Assembly (NCBI RefSeq): GCF_000003815.2
Contig: NC_049986.1
Span: forward strand, 20,190,052 to 20,239,503
Direction: 5' to 3'
Source of the DNA: Branchiostoma floridae
Lineage: Eukaryota; Chordata; Leptocardii; Amphioxiformes; Branchiostomatidae
Length of the DNA stretch: 49,452 nt
A program made the position numbers and the translations under genes. Numbering within the stretch: position 1 is the first letter of the stretch; every line of letters starts with the position of its first letter. The notes beneath the pieces are model-generated. The model had not been told where the DNA came from, searched no databases, and saw only the letters and a program-made list of their open reading frames with translations. This document shows, piece after piece, positions 22,130-35,300 of this stretch.

Positions 22130-22600
22130 GAAATTCGATTCATGTTTATTAAGAAGGCACACTTGACTTCAGGCCTTACAGATGGAAATTGAATTATACA
22201 AAAATAACATCTCTATTTCTGGAACTCAATGTGCCTATAGTCTTCACTAACTACCAGTCCATCAGAGAGACGCCGGATCGGTACATGCTGCTATGTCTAC
22301 ATAGGCTGAACATCAGCCAAGGGACGTCCGGACAACCTCGTCTTTCGTCCTCAAGATTTGAGCAAAGGTTGCACAGTCACAGCCATTGTTTTATTTTAAT
22401 GTCGTATTCGCTGTATTCATTCGTTGTCCTTTTTTTGTAAGCACTATAACATCCAGTGCTTGTTGGCACAGCTTCACAAAGTTAGGAAGTGTATTCCATA
22501 TTCTAGTCAAGTGAAACTCAGAGCTACTGCGGCTGCGCGGTTTGTGTGTCCACCACCTCTGCTGGTGTCGTCTGTTTCTTCTCGACAAAGCAGTCCACCA
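22130..22600 (-). mobile_element. 3' end of a non-LTR retrotransposon (LINE remnant)
   Basis: On the minus strand, ending at 22391, the frame contains FHLTRIWNTLPNFVKLCQ, the 'R-x-WN-x-LP' signature near the C-terminus of many CR1/L2/Jockey-type reverse-transcriptase ORFs. About 240 bp of 3' UTR follows, with AATAAA on the minus strand at 22150-22145. Nothing of the catalytic RT domain is visible upstream, so it is 5'-truncated and probably frameshifted. Confidence 0.6.
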
Positions 22601-22759
22601 TATGGGCAGGCCATGGACGTTTTCAGGTTGTAGTTGCTGTTTGTAACTTGGTTGCGTCTTCTTGTCGCATCCATGGTCCTTTACGTCTACATGATACCAA
22701 TGAAGAAGGGCAAGGAAGTTAAAACATTTTTAAAAGCAATTCAGTGCCTCTAAAATGTT

Positions 22760-23240
22760 GTAAAGAGGCCAAGTTTAATGCATCATTGTACGTGTATTGG
22801 GAATTTTACTCTGTCGCAAATATGACATGAAGATCTGAAAGGAAAGTCAAATTACTTTCGTTTACACGGGCTAGTTGATTATGTAAACCAAAAGAAAATA
22901 GTGTAACTACCTTTTCCAGCCTTACCTTCCACAGAATGACGCTGGTATAGATAATTCCTATCAGATAAGACTGTTTCTGTCTGATGAGTCTTTGCCGGCA
23001 TAGACTGTATAGACTGTAAAGCTCATCCATATCTCCACCATAAGAAAGTGTCACGGCGAGCTCTTGTACTGCGCACCATTGTAAAGGAAACATCCAACCA
23101 GGTCTCAAGGTATGTAGAAAAATCCAGATGTGTTTGCGAACGGCGTATCAGTCCTCCATCCAGAGAACACATTACAAAACATTTCCAGGCCCCTGAGGTG
23201 GACGTCCCGACCATGGGCGTTGCTAGGCAACGGATCTACG
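22760..23240 (-). other. Probable 3' UTR of the C16orf89-like gene
   Basis: Downstream of the stop on the minus strand. ATTAAA at 22779-22774 is the nearest polyadenylation-type hexamer, about 465 nt after the stop; no AATAAA was seen earlier. Minus ORFs in this stretch start inside the UTR and look accidental. The X-box-like palindrome at 23218-23232 lies here. Confidence 0.4.
23218..23232. promoter_or_regulatory. X-box-like palindrome in 3' UTR
   Basis: CGTTGCTAGGCAACG: arms CGTTGC and GCAACG around three bases, or RFX half-sites GTTGCT and GGCAAC with one-base spacing. It begins 9 bp past the stop codon of the C16orf89-like gene. Confidence 0.35.
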
Positions 23241-23353
23241 TCATCTCCGTTCGGTATCGCCTGTCCTGAAGCCCATGTCGGGGTCGAGCATGTATCTGAC
23301 GTACATGGCCAACATGGCGGTGCCCAGGCCGCTCTTGTGGGACAGGCAGCCGT
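23241..23353 (-). CDS. C16orf89: C16orf89-like terminal exon
   Basis: The acceptor TCTGTCCTACAG precedes 23353. After two bases of the split Asp codon it encodes GCLSHKSGLGTAM, then YVRYML and a short tail, ending at TGA (23243-23241). The Gly-Cys-Leu-Ser-His-Lys run is a family hallmark near the C-terminus. Confidence 0.88.
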
Positions 23354-26300
23354 CTGTAGGACAGAGATAACGGGTAGAGAGGAAAGGTGTCAGATAAGAA
23401 GGTACAAAATTGAATAACTGAAGTTTAATGAATTTTTGTAGGGTCTGTTAGAACGATTTATGTTAGAACGTCCATGCAGGATGATGATGATGATGTCCAT
23501 GCAGGAAATTGCAGCTAGCAAAGACGAAATTTCTTTTCTCTTAGATTGCTTTATATAAATTCAAAACTAATACTCCTTGTTCATAATGTTCTTTAGGTTT
23601 ATCGAAGAAGGAATGTCAATGACAATGTAAACGTAACCACTTTCTTCACAAGTCGAACTTACTTTTATATTGTGTTTATGACAGAATCTCTATCATCTGT
23701 AATTAATATATATTCCGCATTTCGAAAACTATATTCCATACAGTACTCGTACCAGAAGGCGTATGCTCACTTGAATGAGACCATCTGCTTATTGCTTGAT
23801 ATTGTATTTATGAGGACGCTCTACCAGAAAATCAACAGATATTTCATCCCCTCCGAAAATGACCGTTTCGCGAACCCGTCACGCAATTTCTGGGCTCATC
23901 GCTCAAGCAATCATATTGCAATTTTGCCCCTTATCAAGATGCTATTTTCTGGTAGATTTCCCTCGTGCATTTGATGCAGCAGGTCCGTAATCAACCAATA
24001 CGTTCTCGTAATTGTGAGAAGCCAGGCCGACCGGGCTGCGTGATTTAAACGTGGGAGGGATTCAGGCTGATATCGCGACGTTATCGGTAAAACGTGCCCC
24101 GGTCAGTGGGAAATATGGAAAAGCCTCACAGGGGGGAACGAGAAGTTTTCTTCAGTATTATGAGAACATATCTTTTTCAGTATCTATTGTGGGCATCTTG
24201 GAACACCATTTGGCAGAGATAAGTCTATTGTTATAGTACAGATTGACGTCAAGGAGATCTGGAATAATCTTTCTCAAACGTTCAACTTTCTTCAACTGGA
24301 GAAGCCTCACAGGAGGAAAGGTTTTGTCACGTTTTCGTCAGTAAAAATCGTGGGCATCTTGAAATACAACGACTGCATGTACAATTTGGCAGAAATTCTA
24401 CTTGTCTAAGTACATATTGGTGTCATAGAAGTAAGCTCGGAGATCTCGCATAATCTTTTTCAAACTCTGAACGTTCTTCTGTAAAACCATCAACACGCAA
24501 ATCGTGCTCGGGCCAGCGGGAAATCTACAGAAGCACCACAGAAGGAAAAGCCTTTGAATTTTTCTTCTGTAACAGTCGTAGGCATCTTTTGGATACCATT
24601 TGGCGGAGATTCAACTAGTTATAGTACAGATTGGCGTCATGGAAATCTCGCATAAGCTTTCTCTAACTCTCAACTTTCTAATGTAAAACTATCAACACGT
24701 AAAATGGCCCGGGTCAGTGGGGAATTTGCAAAAGCGTCTCTGGAGGAAAGAAATGTCTTGTGAAGTTTTCTTCAGTGACAATCGTAGGCATCTTATGGAT
24801 ACCATTTGGCAGAGATTCAACTAGTTATGGTGTAAATTGATGTCATGGACGTGAGCTCGGAGATCTCGCAAAATCTATCTCAAACTCTCAACTTTCTTCT
24901 GTAAAACTATCAACACGCAAAACGTGCTCGGGTCAGTGGGAAATCTAAAGAAGCCTCACAGGAGGAAACATCTAGGGCATCTTTTTGATACCATTTGGCG
25001 GAGATTCAACTAGTTATTGTACAGATTGGCGTCAGAAGTAAGCTCGGAGATCTCACATAATCTTTTTCAAACTCTCAACTTCCTTCTGTATAACTTTCGA
25101 CTGTCAAATGTATGTCTGTGTCTCTGGTTATGGTATTTTGACGCTACATCAGTTGCCTTTAGTCCCCATACAGCGACTTAAGGCTTATTCGAATGTGTAT
25201 TAGCCACAGCAAGTACATTTTGTGGATGACCACGGCATGCTCATTAATTTTCGGCTCCCCCCGGAGATTGTGTGGAAGCCTAGATGGTACTTGTATAAGT
25301 GATACTAGTGAGGTAGCCATGGCTATCTGCAGAAGGGGAACTACCGTAGTTCAGTAAAAGTAGAAGTGACACCTGTGTGGTAGCCTTGAGTGTAGTTAGC
25401 GAAATGGTGTCACTTTGTGCACTTCGTGAATGCAGAAATGAAATACTTGCTGGCTAATAGTGATACCATATTTTGTCACTTCAATTGTTGACACATTTAT
25501 GGTACCTATGTTAACGATATTCAGGCATCTAGTTTTTCCCCGTCTGTTTTTTTTTTCGCCCAGTCGTATCAAATTTGGAACAGGATTTAATTTATAAGAT
25601 TTATTTGCTGTTGCCTTCTAATGGAAAGTTCTGATTGCACGTGGAACTCATCAGTCATCATCATCATTATCATCATCATCAACGTTCTAATTTTCCTCCC
25701 AATCAGCACCACAGCGGGTGTGCCGAGGCGTTTAAATAGCTTTTAAGCAAATGTCACTTTTAACTAAGCTAAGAACTATACGTGAGATTGATTGACGAGA
25801 ATTCCAAAGCTTGCAACTCACCTCTTAGTAGTTTTTCCACCAGTAGTCTTCTCGCCGTTCGATGGTGCGAGATCCTGCGGAAAATATGTAAAATAGTTAT
25901 TTATGAATTCAAATATAACACTGCCAAGCCATCTACTAAGCATTTTACTAGATCCCTACCTAGACCCTTAAGGTGGTATTTCACTGCACTTGGAGCACCG
26001 GTGCGGCACTGCTGGGTTCGTTCACTGCAGCACTGTTGTATTATTTTCGCCGATTTTCTTTTTATAATTTAGATATTGCGTAATATGCAAAAGTATTGAC
26101 TTTGAAGACAACAAAATACACAAAATGCAAGAAAATTCGTTCTCTATTTCTGAAATTCGTTTCGTAATCTTCTGAGCCCCGTAGTGCCACGCTGGTGCCC
26201 CATGTGCAGTGAGATACCACCTTAAGTTTGTGTTTTCCAGGACGTTGAACTCCATTTTGTCTGCCCTTTCTCATTTGCCGTCCCTATTACGAATGGAGAG

Positions 26301-29300
26301 CGCGCCGACCATCTCTCCTTCATTCCAATTTTCCGCTTCCTGCCGTTTGTCGTTTCGATGTTTTGCTTTACCCTCATTTCTGCGACGTAGCAGAATCATT
26401 TTCAGGCTCTCTTCAACAGAGTCTGCACCAAATCAAATCACATCCATCTGAGATTGTGCTCATGTGAAATCTTCGGATGATATTTTCCGTTTTCAATTAA
26501 GATAATATAACGCCGGCGTAACGAAATATCGACTATTATATAGATTTAATTCCAAAATGATCAAATGGAATCATCAACCAGGGGCATCATCATGACAGGT
26601 TATGGATTTAATGATGATAATTGAAAAAAAATAATGGTCTGGGCGAAACAACAACAACGCCATAGCTGAAGCATCCCTATGGTTTTGTTTCCAGCGAGCC
26701 AGTTTTATTCCGTGGCGTTAACATCAACAGTATGTACACATACATGTTGCACCAATGGCTTGATAGGTTTACAAGTTTGTGTTGAAATCTTTTCATATTA
26801 TTTAGAGTCATTTAGTGTTTTACCTAAGGGACTTATCCTCCACCAGGCCTTCTTGACAGGTTATGGGTAGCATAATCCTGCAATCAGTTTGAAGGTTGGG
26901 TAACCTTTTTGTAAATGTTACCGTATGTTGGTCAAACTCCCATGGTGGCAAGATATTCTTTCTATAGCCAGTGAAAGAGTAGATAATCTTCTAGAGACTG
27001 ATACAGTCGTGTTATACACCTTTTCCACTAGGACGGCGCTCTTGCCGCGCTCTCTCTGCAACCTTAAATTTGACATATCACTCAATGGATTATCAGTTAC
27101 ACTTTTACGTTTCGTATGATGTACTGAGTGTTAAAGCGAAGGTTACACATGTCCTATCTAGGTCGCAGTCAGAGCCCAGCGCGATCGCCGTCTGGTGGAA
27201 AGGGGGCCTTAACAAATCTGTCTTATAGCCGTGCGAACAGGACCACTCCCTGGGTATCACCGGCTGCATGCGTGAACCGCCCGACCTCGTCTGTTCTGTC
27301 GACGTTGTTTTGTGTTTCCCTTGGGTTGCCAGCGCAAGAAACGACACCAACACAAGATTCGACTGGTTTCTAGTTTCTCGGGTCACTGGTATTACTATGC
27401 GCTATACGTCTTGTTACATAAGTAGGTAGGTAAGGTCTGGTATAAGGGCTGACTTCTGAGACGCGAGAGTTTTCCTTTGACATTTCTGGGGAAGATGAGG
27501 CTTGAAATGGTCGTGAGGGTCCGATGCTTCATCAGGAAGGTCGTATGCAGCGTGCTGCTGCCTCCGCGCGGCGCCTGACCCGTGCATGCTGGTGGGTCGG
27601 CGTCATAAACGCAGAAGTCTCTCCAGATAAATCATACGTCAACCTTAGGGCACGGGCCAGGCGGGAGGATCGCGAGTCTTACGGCGATTCCGTCTTCTAG
27701 CTACGTAGCATTCCCTAGGTTCGTTTCGTCTTTAATGATAGAGGGGAGGTATTCTTGGCCTCCTTCTATCATGTCCTGGAGTCCATAGTCCCGACTCCGA
27801 AGTCAAAACACTGCTTTTTCTGTAGCAGTGCACAACAAATATCAGTCGTCTAGATCGTATTTTATCCGATAGCTAATTGTAGAGTCGAACATACAGATCT
27901 TTGAACAATTTTGCTCTCATTTAAGACGGCACCTGTATGCAGCATTAATTGTGTCTCCCTAGGCCTGCCTCATGCAGTCACTGGAAACTGCTGGTTACTA
28001 GTTAAAGGCGGGCGGCCATGCATTTCATGGCTTCTAACTTTGTTTGTTTGTTTTGTTTGTTTATTCAGTTTGCACATACAAAATGATAATAGATACAGAA
28101 GACAATAAAATATAAAACAGGTGCAGGAGGAGGGAAAAAAACCTTAACGGTTTATGCTGTGCCCTCCTCCTCTATGCTTTAATATACAAAATATATGATC
28201 AATGAAATCATAATTAACAAAGAAAGAAACTAGCACATGTTATAATAATGCAAAAGATGTACAATCAGTGAAATCAATAAATAACAAACATAAGTAACTA
28301 ACACAATCATATGTTATAATAATACAACAAAAGATGTATGATCAGTGGATCAATAAATAACAAGGAGAAGTAACTAACACAGTCATATGTTATAGTAATA
28401 CAAAAGAAGAAAATGTGTGATCAATGAAATCAAATGATAATAGCAATATGAATTAAGATGGGATAAATATTTCTATAAGGGGCTAGGGTGGTTTATGAGA
28501 TATGTTTTCAGGGCATTTTTAAATGTAAGGAGGGAAGAAGTGTTCTTGATATTTGTAGGAAGACTGTTCCAGATTTTTGCCACGACAGTCTCTACTATCA
28601 GGCAATGTTAACGCAATGGATATTCATTAAAGTGTTAGCATGCATCCCGCGTTGTGCATACTTTGGGCTTCAAGCAGTTTCGTACGGGGGGTAATTATGA
28701 GCTATTGAATGTCTTTTGTCTATTAGGGCCTGTAGTCGGCTGTAGTTATTTAAGTTTGTCCTTTCTGAAGGCGTCCTTGACCGCTTCGTTGGTTACGCTT
28801 TGATGGAACAGCATATATATCCGTGATTACATCTATTCTCAGCACAACATCTGCCACAGGAACTGCCGATTCGGTCTCTCAATCACATCCCTATCCTTAT
28901 CTTTTAACTGCAGATAATCAGTCACTTGATTCATGAACAGTTTAAAGCACTCCATGTTTTTCGTATGTATTTCGTGAGCTTCTTGAACGATAAATGTCAT
29001 AGATAGGTAGAAACTATGGACGTGGTGTTAGATAAATCTGTATCTTGTGAAATGAGCTTTATCTCAGAGTATGCCTAAACACCTTTGGGGCTCAACACAA
29101 GTAATCACGGACAATATTCTACCATCACCAAAGCGTATCCAAGAAAGTGGTTGGTTACGAAGGCACAGTGTAGCCAAATCAGGTGGCTACATCTCACGAA
29201 CCTGTCCCTTCAGTATTACCATTTTAACCACAGTTCACAAATAGCTGAAATTATCTCTGTGGTATCTGCAGTCTTCCTTTGGGTCACGGAAGCAACACTA

Positions 29301-32300
29301 TACCTTTATCATGCCAACACTCAGGGAGGAGGGATTGTATGGCTTTCTCAAAGTAACACGGGCGATTTCCCCAACTAAGGCTTACTTTACCATGAATAAT
29401 TGAACATTAGAGGAATGTGTCTCCCAGTGATCTCACCGTTCCAATTTTCCGGAGTGTATTGAGGACCTGTATCATGTTGCCAGGCTGCTTTCATCTTTGA
29501 TGCCAGGAAAACAGGAGAAAATGAGGCTTTGTGCAGCTTGAGACTCCTAATGGATGCCAAAGTGGCTTTTTCCTGGCGGGTTCTCTATTATGTATGATCT
29601 GATCTGGTGCAGGTTAGGACGCGCGGTGGTGATGTAACAGCATTTTACGAAAAGCATTTGACACTGCCTTTGTGTATGTCCTGTTTTTTAATTGTTGCAG
29701 CCTTTAGATGAGCCAATAATTGTGTAAAGTACACATGCCACAGATTCTCTATTGTGAATTATTTGATCTGATCCAGGCTAGGACGCGTTGTGGTGATGTA
29801 ACGACAATTTACGAAAAGTATTTGATACTTCCATTGTACATGTATATGTACTTGTCTGTCATCATAGCAGCTTTCAGATGAGCCATTAATAGTGTAAGCT
29901 ACTAAGTGTAAGCATATAGTACATACTCCAGATCTCCGATAACTTTGGTTGTATGACGCCATGGTACCATCAACGATATCCAGAATGCATAACACTGTAT
30001 TTCTTCAAGGTATATGTACTTCTCTGTCATCATATAAGATTTTAGATGAGCCATTAATAGTGTAAGTCTACATACTCCATATCTACGATTCCTTCGGTCC
30101 CTATGAAATCATCAGTACATACCCGAAACATCCCTCGGGCCGTTGCCATGACAACACTTTTTGCAGCCAATCCCGTCGTATGAAGTCTCTGAATCCCAGC
30201 ATTCCGCACACCACACCTGCAGGGGGGAACGACAGATGGTCGCTTATCTCAATATTTTGCCAAGCGCAGCAGTGATACAACAGCACGGGAGTCTCCAGGG
30301 ACAGCGTTTGGGACTTATCTGGGGCATTAATTAATTACACGATGGTATGTAGTAAATTAACAGGTGCTTTAGACGGTGATGGTTATGAATAAATTACCGA
30401 AACAACGATGATTCGCACGTATCCATTTTGATATCAAGGAGTGCTGCTGATTAAAGTAGTGCTTGAATTTAGGAGCATGTCAACAACTCACGAAACATAC
30501 TGGTCTACGATAGCTTTAATTTGCTGATTGAAAAGATAGTAACCTTGTTTCAGTATGTATTAAGTGTTTCCCACGTGTATGTCTTAATTTAGATCTCACT
30601 AGCGATACTTGCAGATTGTTTTAGCAGTTATCTACATCTGCGAGCAGATTGTCAGGCTGACACGTTTCCTTCTTCATTATATCAGAGCAGCGCTGCTTTT
30701 AATTTCACGCATCCGTGACTAAGATAAATTAATGTTGTTGATAAAAAGAAAGCGGTCATTGTCCCGCAGAGAGCAGGCGCCCGCCCTGCATCTAGATCTG
30801 AATATACTATTAATAGCCGTTATAACCGCCCTTCGGCGTAACCCGCCAGCTTCGCAGGCACGCAGCGCGGCAGCAGCTAGTTATATTACACTGAACGACC
30901 CGTCACAAACTTTTGCACATCTATCTGTAAATGATACTAAAAAAACTGTCCAACGAAGATTGCGGTTGGTGATAACAAATTCCTCTCTTCGATAGTTCTG
31001 GGAAAGAACGAATTTTTTAACACATCAACCCAATGTTGGAAACTCTGGTACTCGAAGGCATGACTTTTTTTGTTCTTTTTTTTTAGCTGGTATTACATAC
31101 TTATCAGTCGGTACGTCCACCAGGCCTACTCACCTTGTTCCAGAAACAGGTCCTGTTCCGGCTCAGGAGGCCCCGAGGAAGCCAGAACTTCTGCTTCCCT
31201 CAGGATTTTTGTACAGAGATGCTGCTGGATGGACTCCACGCCTTCCCAGACTCCTTCTCGACTGGCGAAGGCGTTAATGTTTTCTTTGCATCCAACCTAA
31301 AGAAACACGTCAATGAAACGTTATGTGTGATTATACACAAGCAGATATGTTTAAGTTCTACACGCTTCAATGGGCTTAATGTAAAGTGGTGCGCTATACA
31401 ATTATGATTGATATGCGTTGCTTGACAATTAGCCTATTGCACTAGTTTGCTGATTGAGGCTAATAGAAGGTATATTGTCGACGATATTGATATTTTACTT
31501 AGCACATGTAAACAATTCTGTTGGAGCTACTATATCTCATTACATGTACGGGAGAAATGAGAGAGGAGCACATTGCCAATAAGACATTGCCTTGTCTCTT
31601 ATCACCAAGAGGGTTATCTGAATCTACTTGGATTGCCTAGCAGCCAGTTATGACCGTTACTATTGCAGTAATCTGCTAATTTGGGCGTTTTAAGAAGGTA
31701 CAGTGTCGACGTTTTGTTGGGGCTCCTATCTCACCACATGTGCGAATGGACAAGACAACTAATACAATAAGACGTTGCCTTGTCTCTTATCTGGATCTCT
31801 GAGGGATCTCTGAATCTATTTGGATTGCCCATCAGCCGGTGTTATGACCGTTACTCACATGTTCTCCGAGAATGGTCCATAATAACTGGTGAGTGATGGT
31901 GTATCCCGTGGCCCCGTCAGCGGTCACGAACCTCCAACACTCATCCGTTACTGTACAGCGGGTCGTGTGGCTGCAGGGTGACATCAGGGAGAGAACAAAT
32001 CAATGGAAACTGTCGTACACATCAATTCTTATTCTTTAGAGCATCAACTAAGCATCCGCAGATGGCCGAGAAATAATAGTGTTGCGCTCTTGCAATGAAT
32101 GTCATGAATTTTCGTTTCTTAAGACATATGTCTTATGCATTTCTGACACTGAAGTCGTGTGGCTGTAGGGTGACATCAAGGAGAAAACAAAATCAATGCA
32201 AACTGTCGTACACATCAATTCTTATTCTTTAAAGCATCAACTAAGTATCCGTAGATGGCTGAGAAGGAAAAGTGTTGCGCTCTTGCAATGAATGCCATGA

Positions 32301-35300
32301 ATTTCTGACACTGATATCGTGTGGCTACAGCGCGACATCAGGGAGGGAGAATCAATGGAAACTGTCGTACACATCAATTCTTATTCTTTAAAGCATCAGC
32401 TAAGGCCACCTTTCCACTGGACGGCGATCGCGATGCGCTTAGTGCGACGTAAATAGTATATGTTGAACCTTTAATTTCATGCTGGGTATATCGTACAGCA
32501 TGTAAACGTGTAGCTGAGAATACAGCAAAACACGCAACGTCAAGAAAAAAATTCGTTTTTTTTCTATACAATTGGTTAAGCGATCTGTCAAAAACAAGGT
32601 CACAGAGAGAGCGTGCCGAGAGCGCCGTCCTAGAGGGAAGGGGGCATAAGCTATTCGTAGATGGCCGATAAGGAATGGTGTTGCGCTCTGGCAATGAATG
32701 TCATGAATTTCTGACACAGATGTTATCTGACTGAAGGGTGATGTGAGCAAGGAAAACCTACTAGGGGTTGCATTTATATTCGTTTTCCAAGGCTGTATGT
32801 CGAAGGGACAGCGGTGATAGATGTTAACATTGGTCTGAAGTGAAGCAATGAGCAATGGGAAGTACAGGCTGTGGCCGCAATAACTCTAAATTTCCCTAAT
32901 CATCCTGCCCTTAAGCCTGGTGTCGTGGGTAATTTGTTGGTAACTTCTGGTGCTGAAGTTTTTATGGGCACTCTGGGTTTAGGATGAGCGCCATAGGAGT
33001 TACATTTACAGTAACACGACCCGGTATTAGCTACTTTATACAGAGGGATGGAACCAACGTGTTCGGCAGATGGCAAGGTACTAGGTACTAGGTGGGCAGG
33101 TGGTAAGAGTTCTTGACTTAGAGTCTAAGCTTCTTAAATTCCTGGGGTGAGTCTTCAACAGGCCCTTATGTTGACTTCTTTTGTGACCTTGAGAAAGGCA
33201 CTTTGCACCGACTTCCTCGCTCAGCTCATTTAACAATGAGCTCCTAGCATCGTTTAGGGACGTCCTCTGGGTTGGGACGTAAAGCCGGATTATGTTGAAG
33301 ATCCCACCGCACTTGTCAAAAGATTAAGACTTCTTCCAGGTACGGGCGGACACAATATACCGTTCGGTCGTACGCAGATTGTATGCGATGGGTGCATTAT
33401 GTCTAAAGATGGTTAAATGACCATACGAAACAAGCAAGTAGCAAACAAGCAGCAAACAAATGACAGTAACATGACCTGGTAGAAGCTACAGATGACCAGA
33501 ACCAACTCAGTTGCTTCAACACTAGCAGGACGACTGCTTTGTGCGCAAACAGTTATCCGTATGGGATGATGGATATGGATCCTTGGGAACTTCAAGTTAC
33601 ACGAAGATACAGATAGATTAATGTCATACGCTATGTGAAATTAATGTAACTCCTAGGCGCATTTGTTTCTCCATTGACTGTATGTCTTTATCTTCTAGTG
33701 ACACGTGGTAGTGAAATGGCATTATCTAGACTGAGTCTCGCTCGCACAGTCAATGATTTGTACATGAAGTGTTACATTTTCGAAGCGGGATAAAGATAAC
33801 GCAGTTATCGGCAATAAACAGGCTAGGGCATACACAAAAAGACATGAACAATGGCGTCGTTACTTCAAAATGTAAACACATTGCGATGCAGACAAAAACC
33901 GGTGACATTTTCAACACTTTTCATAGGGAATATACGTGTCAGACTGTTGTTTCGGACAGGAATTACTGAATGTCTTCACGTAGTTTTCTTTCTTTTGGCT
34001 GTAATCAATCATGCTTTGGGAATGTGGCAAGAATATGACATCCCATGACTATGCTGAAATAGTTTCACGATCGGTTTTCCCAAGATGGATTCAGTAGCGG
34101 CTGCGGCAAAGGAAAATTCTGCGATGACTCACGAAGTAAATAGGGAGTGTGTTTCAAACTCCGCACTAGTGACTCCCGTGGGATTTAGACAAGGCCTTTT
34201 AGTCACCATACAGATGGAACTTCATTCCTTTCGCGTACTTGAGATGCATTATCTGCGAGGACAAATGCTCTCGGGAAATCGAGAAAGACAGATGGCAGAT
34301 GTCATAGTCACACGGGAGTACAGTAACTCATCCCTCGGCCCCCTCTAGGCATATCAGGTCGGCGATAGCGGATACCTGCTACAACTGGAGGGCCAGAATG
34401 ACTCTACTTCTTCAGCAGTTCTTCATTTTTATCAACTCTACTGTCGTGACCAGTGGATCGTGGTGCAAAGCTGCTTTCCTCGACATAGCTGCCACACACA
34501 TGTAAAATTGATGATGCCCCTATTCCACAAGGGCGGCGTTCTCACTGCGATTCGCCATAGCACTCAACGAACTCCATAGCTATCTTGTAATGCCTTGTGT
34601 GTTTTCTTGTCTTTTAGGTTACACTTTTACATTTTGTTTTAAAATATGAGCCAGGAGTTATAAAATTCCTGTATATGACCCAGTGGTACAGTAATAGCAA
34701 ACCACAACTTTTTTTCTTTGGACCGGGGAACCCTTAGTATATTTTACCGTCTGTCTTGTAAGCTACCTCAATTTGCTAGGATTTTGTACAGAGGAGTTGA
34801 CCAATCAAGGTAAAGCATTAGACCTTGTCATCTTAGTCTTTATTAAAACTAGACAATCTGTAATTTGCAATTACCATGATGAAGCTCCCCTCTACTTTCT
34901 ATGTAGAAACTATTCAGTATGAAGAAAATGTTGGCAATCACCACCATAAAATAATGTATATTGATTGTTGTAGGTATACTGGAAAAGTTAAACTTTTTCT
35001 CGTGAGGTCTACTTTGGTAGAGCTGTCGGGGATCATCTCCACTAGTCCCCTCCGGCGCCACTCCGTCTGCAAGCGCACTTATTAGTCTATTTATCATGGC
35101 TGGTGTGTCTAAAATGAATAAAGAATAATGAGAAAAAGCTGGCAAACTGATCACTTCGTGCGGTTTGTATCTTTCCCGAGATGCGATGACACGGCAGGCT
35201 CCAAACATGGCTGCTTCATATCTGTCCTACCGCATCCACTGCTGACAAGAACACCGTCACGGCCGTTTTATGAACCACGCCTTCTGACTGCTTCGACTAC

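Noticed and set aside
21064-25095. CRISPR-like regularly spaced repeats
   Set aside because: Units are long tandem duplications without unique spacers, in a eukaryotic intron-rich context.
29001-29565. Two 50-codon minus-strand open stretches near 28.9 and 29.5 kb as extra C16orf89-like exons
   Set aside because: Phases and sequence do not fit; the exon at 25874-25822 links the neighbouring exons exactly.
32439-32855. 138-codon minus-strand ORF
   Set aside because: Most of it is a family-B MITE plus tandem-repeat sequence.
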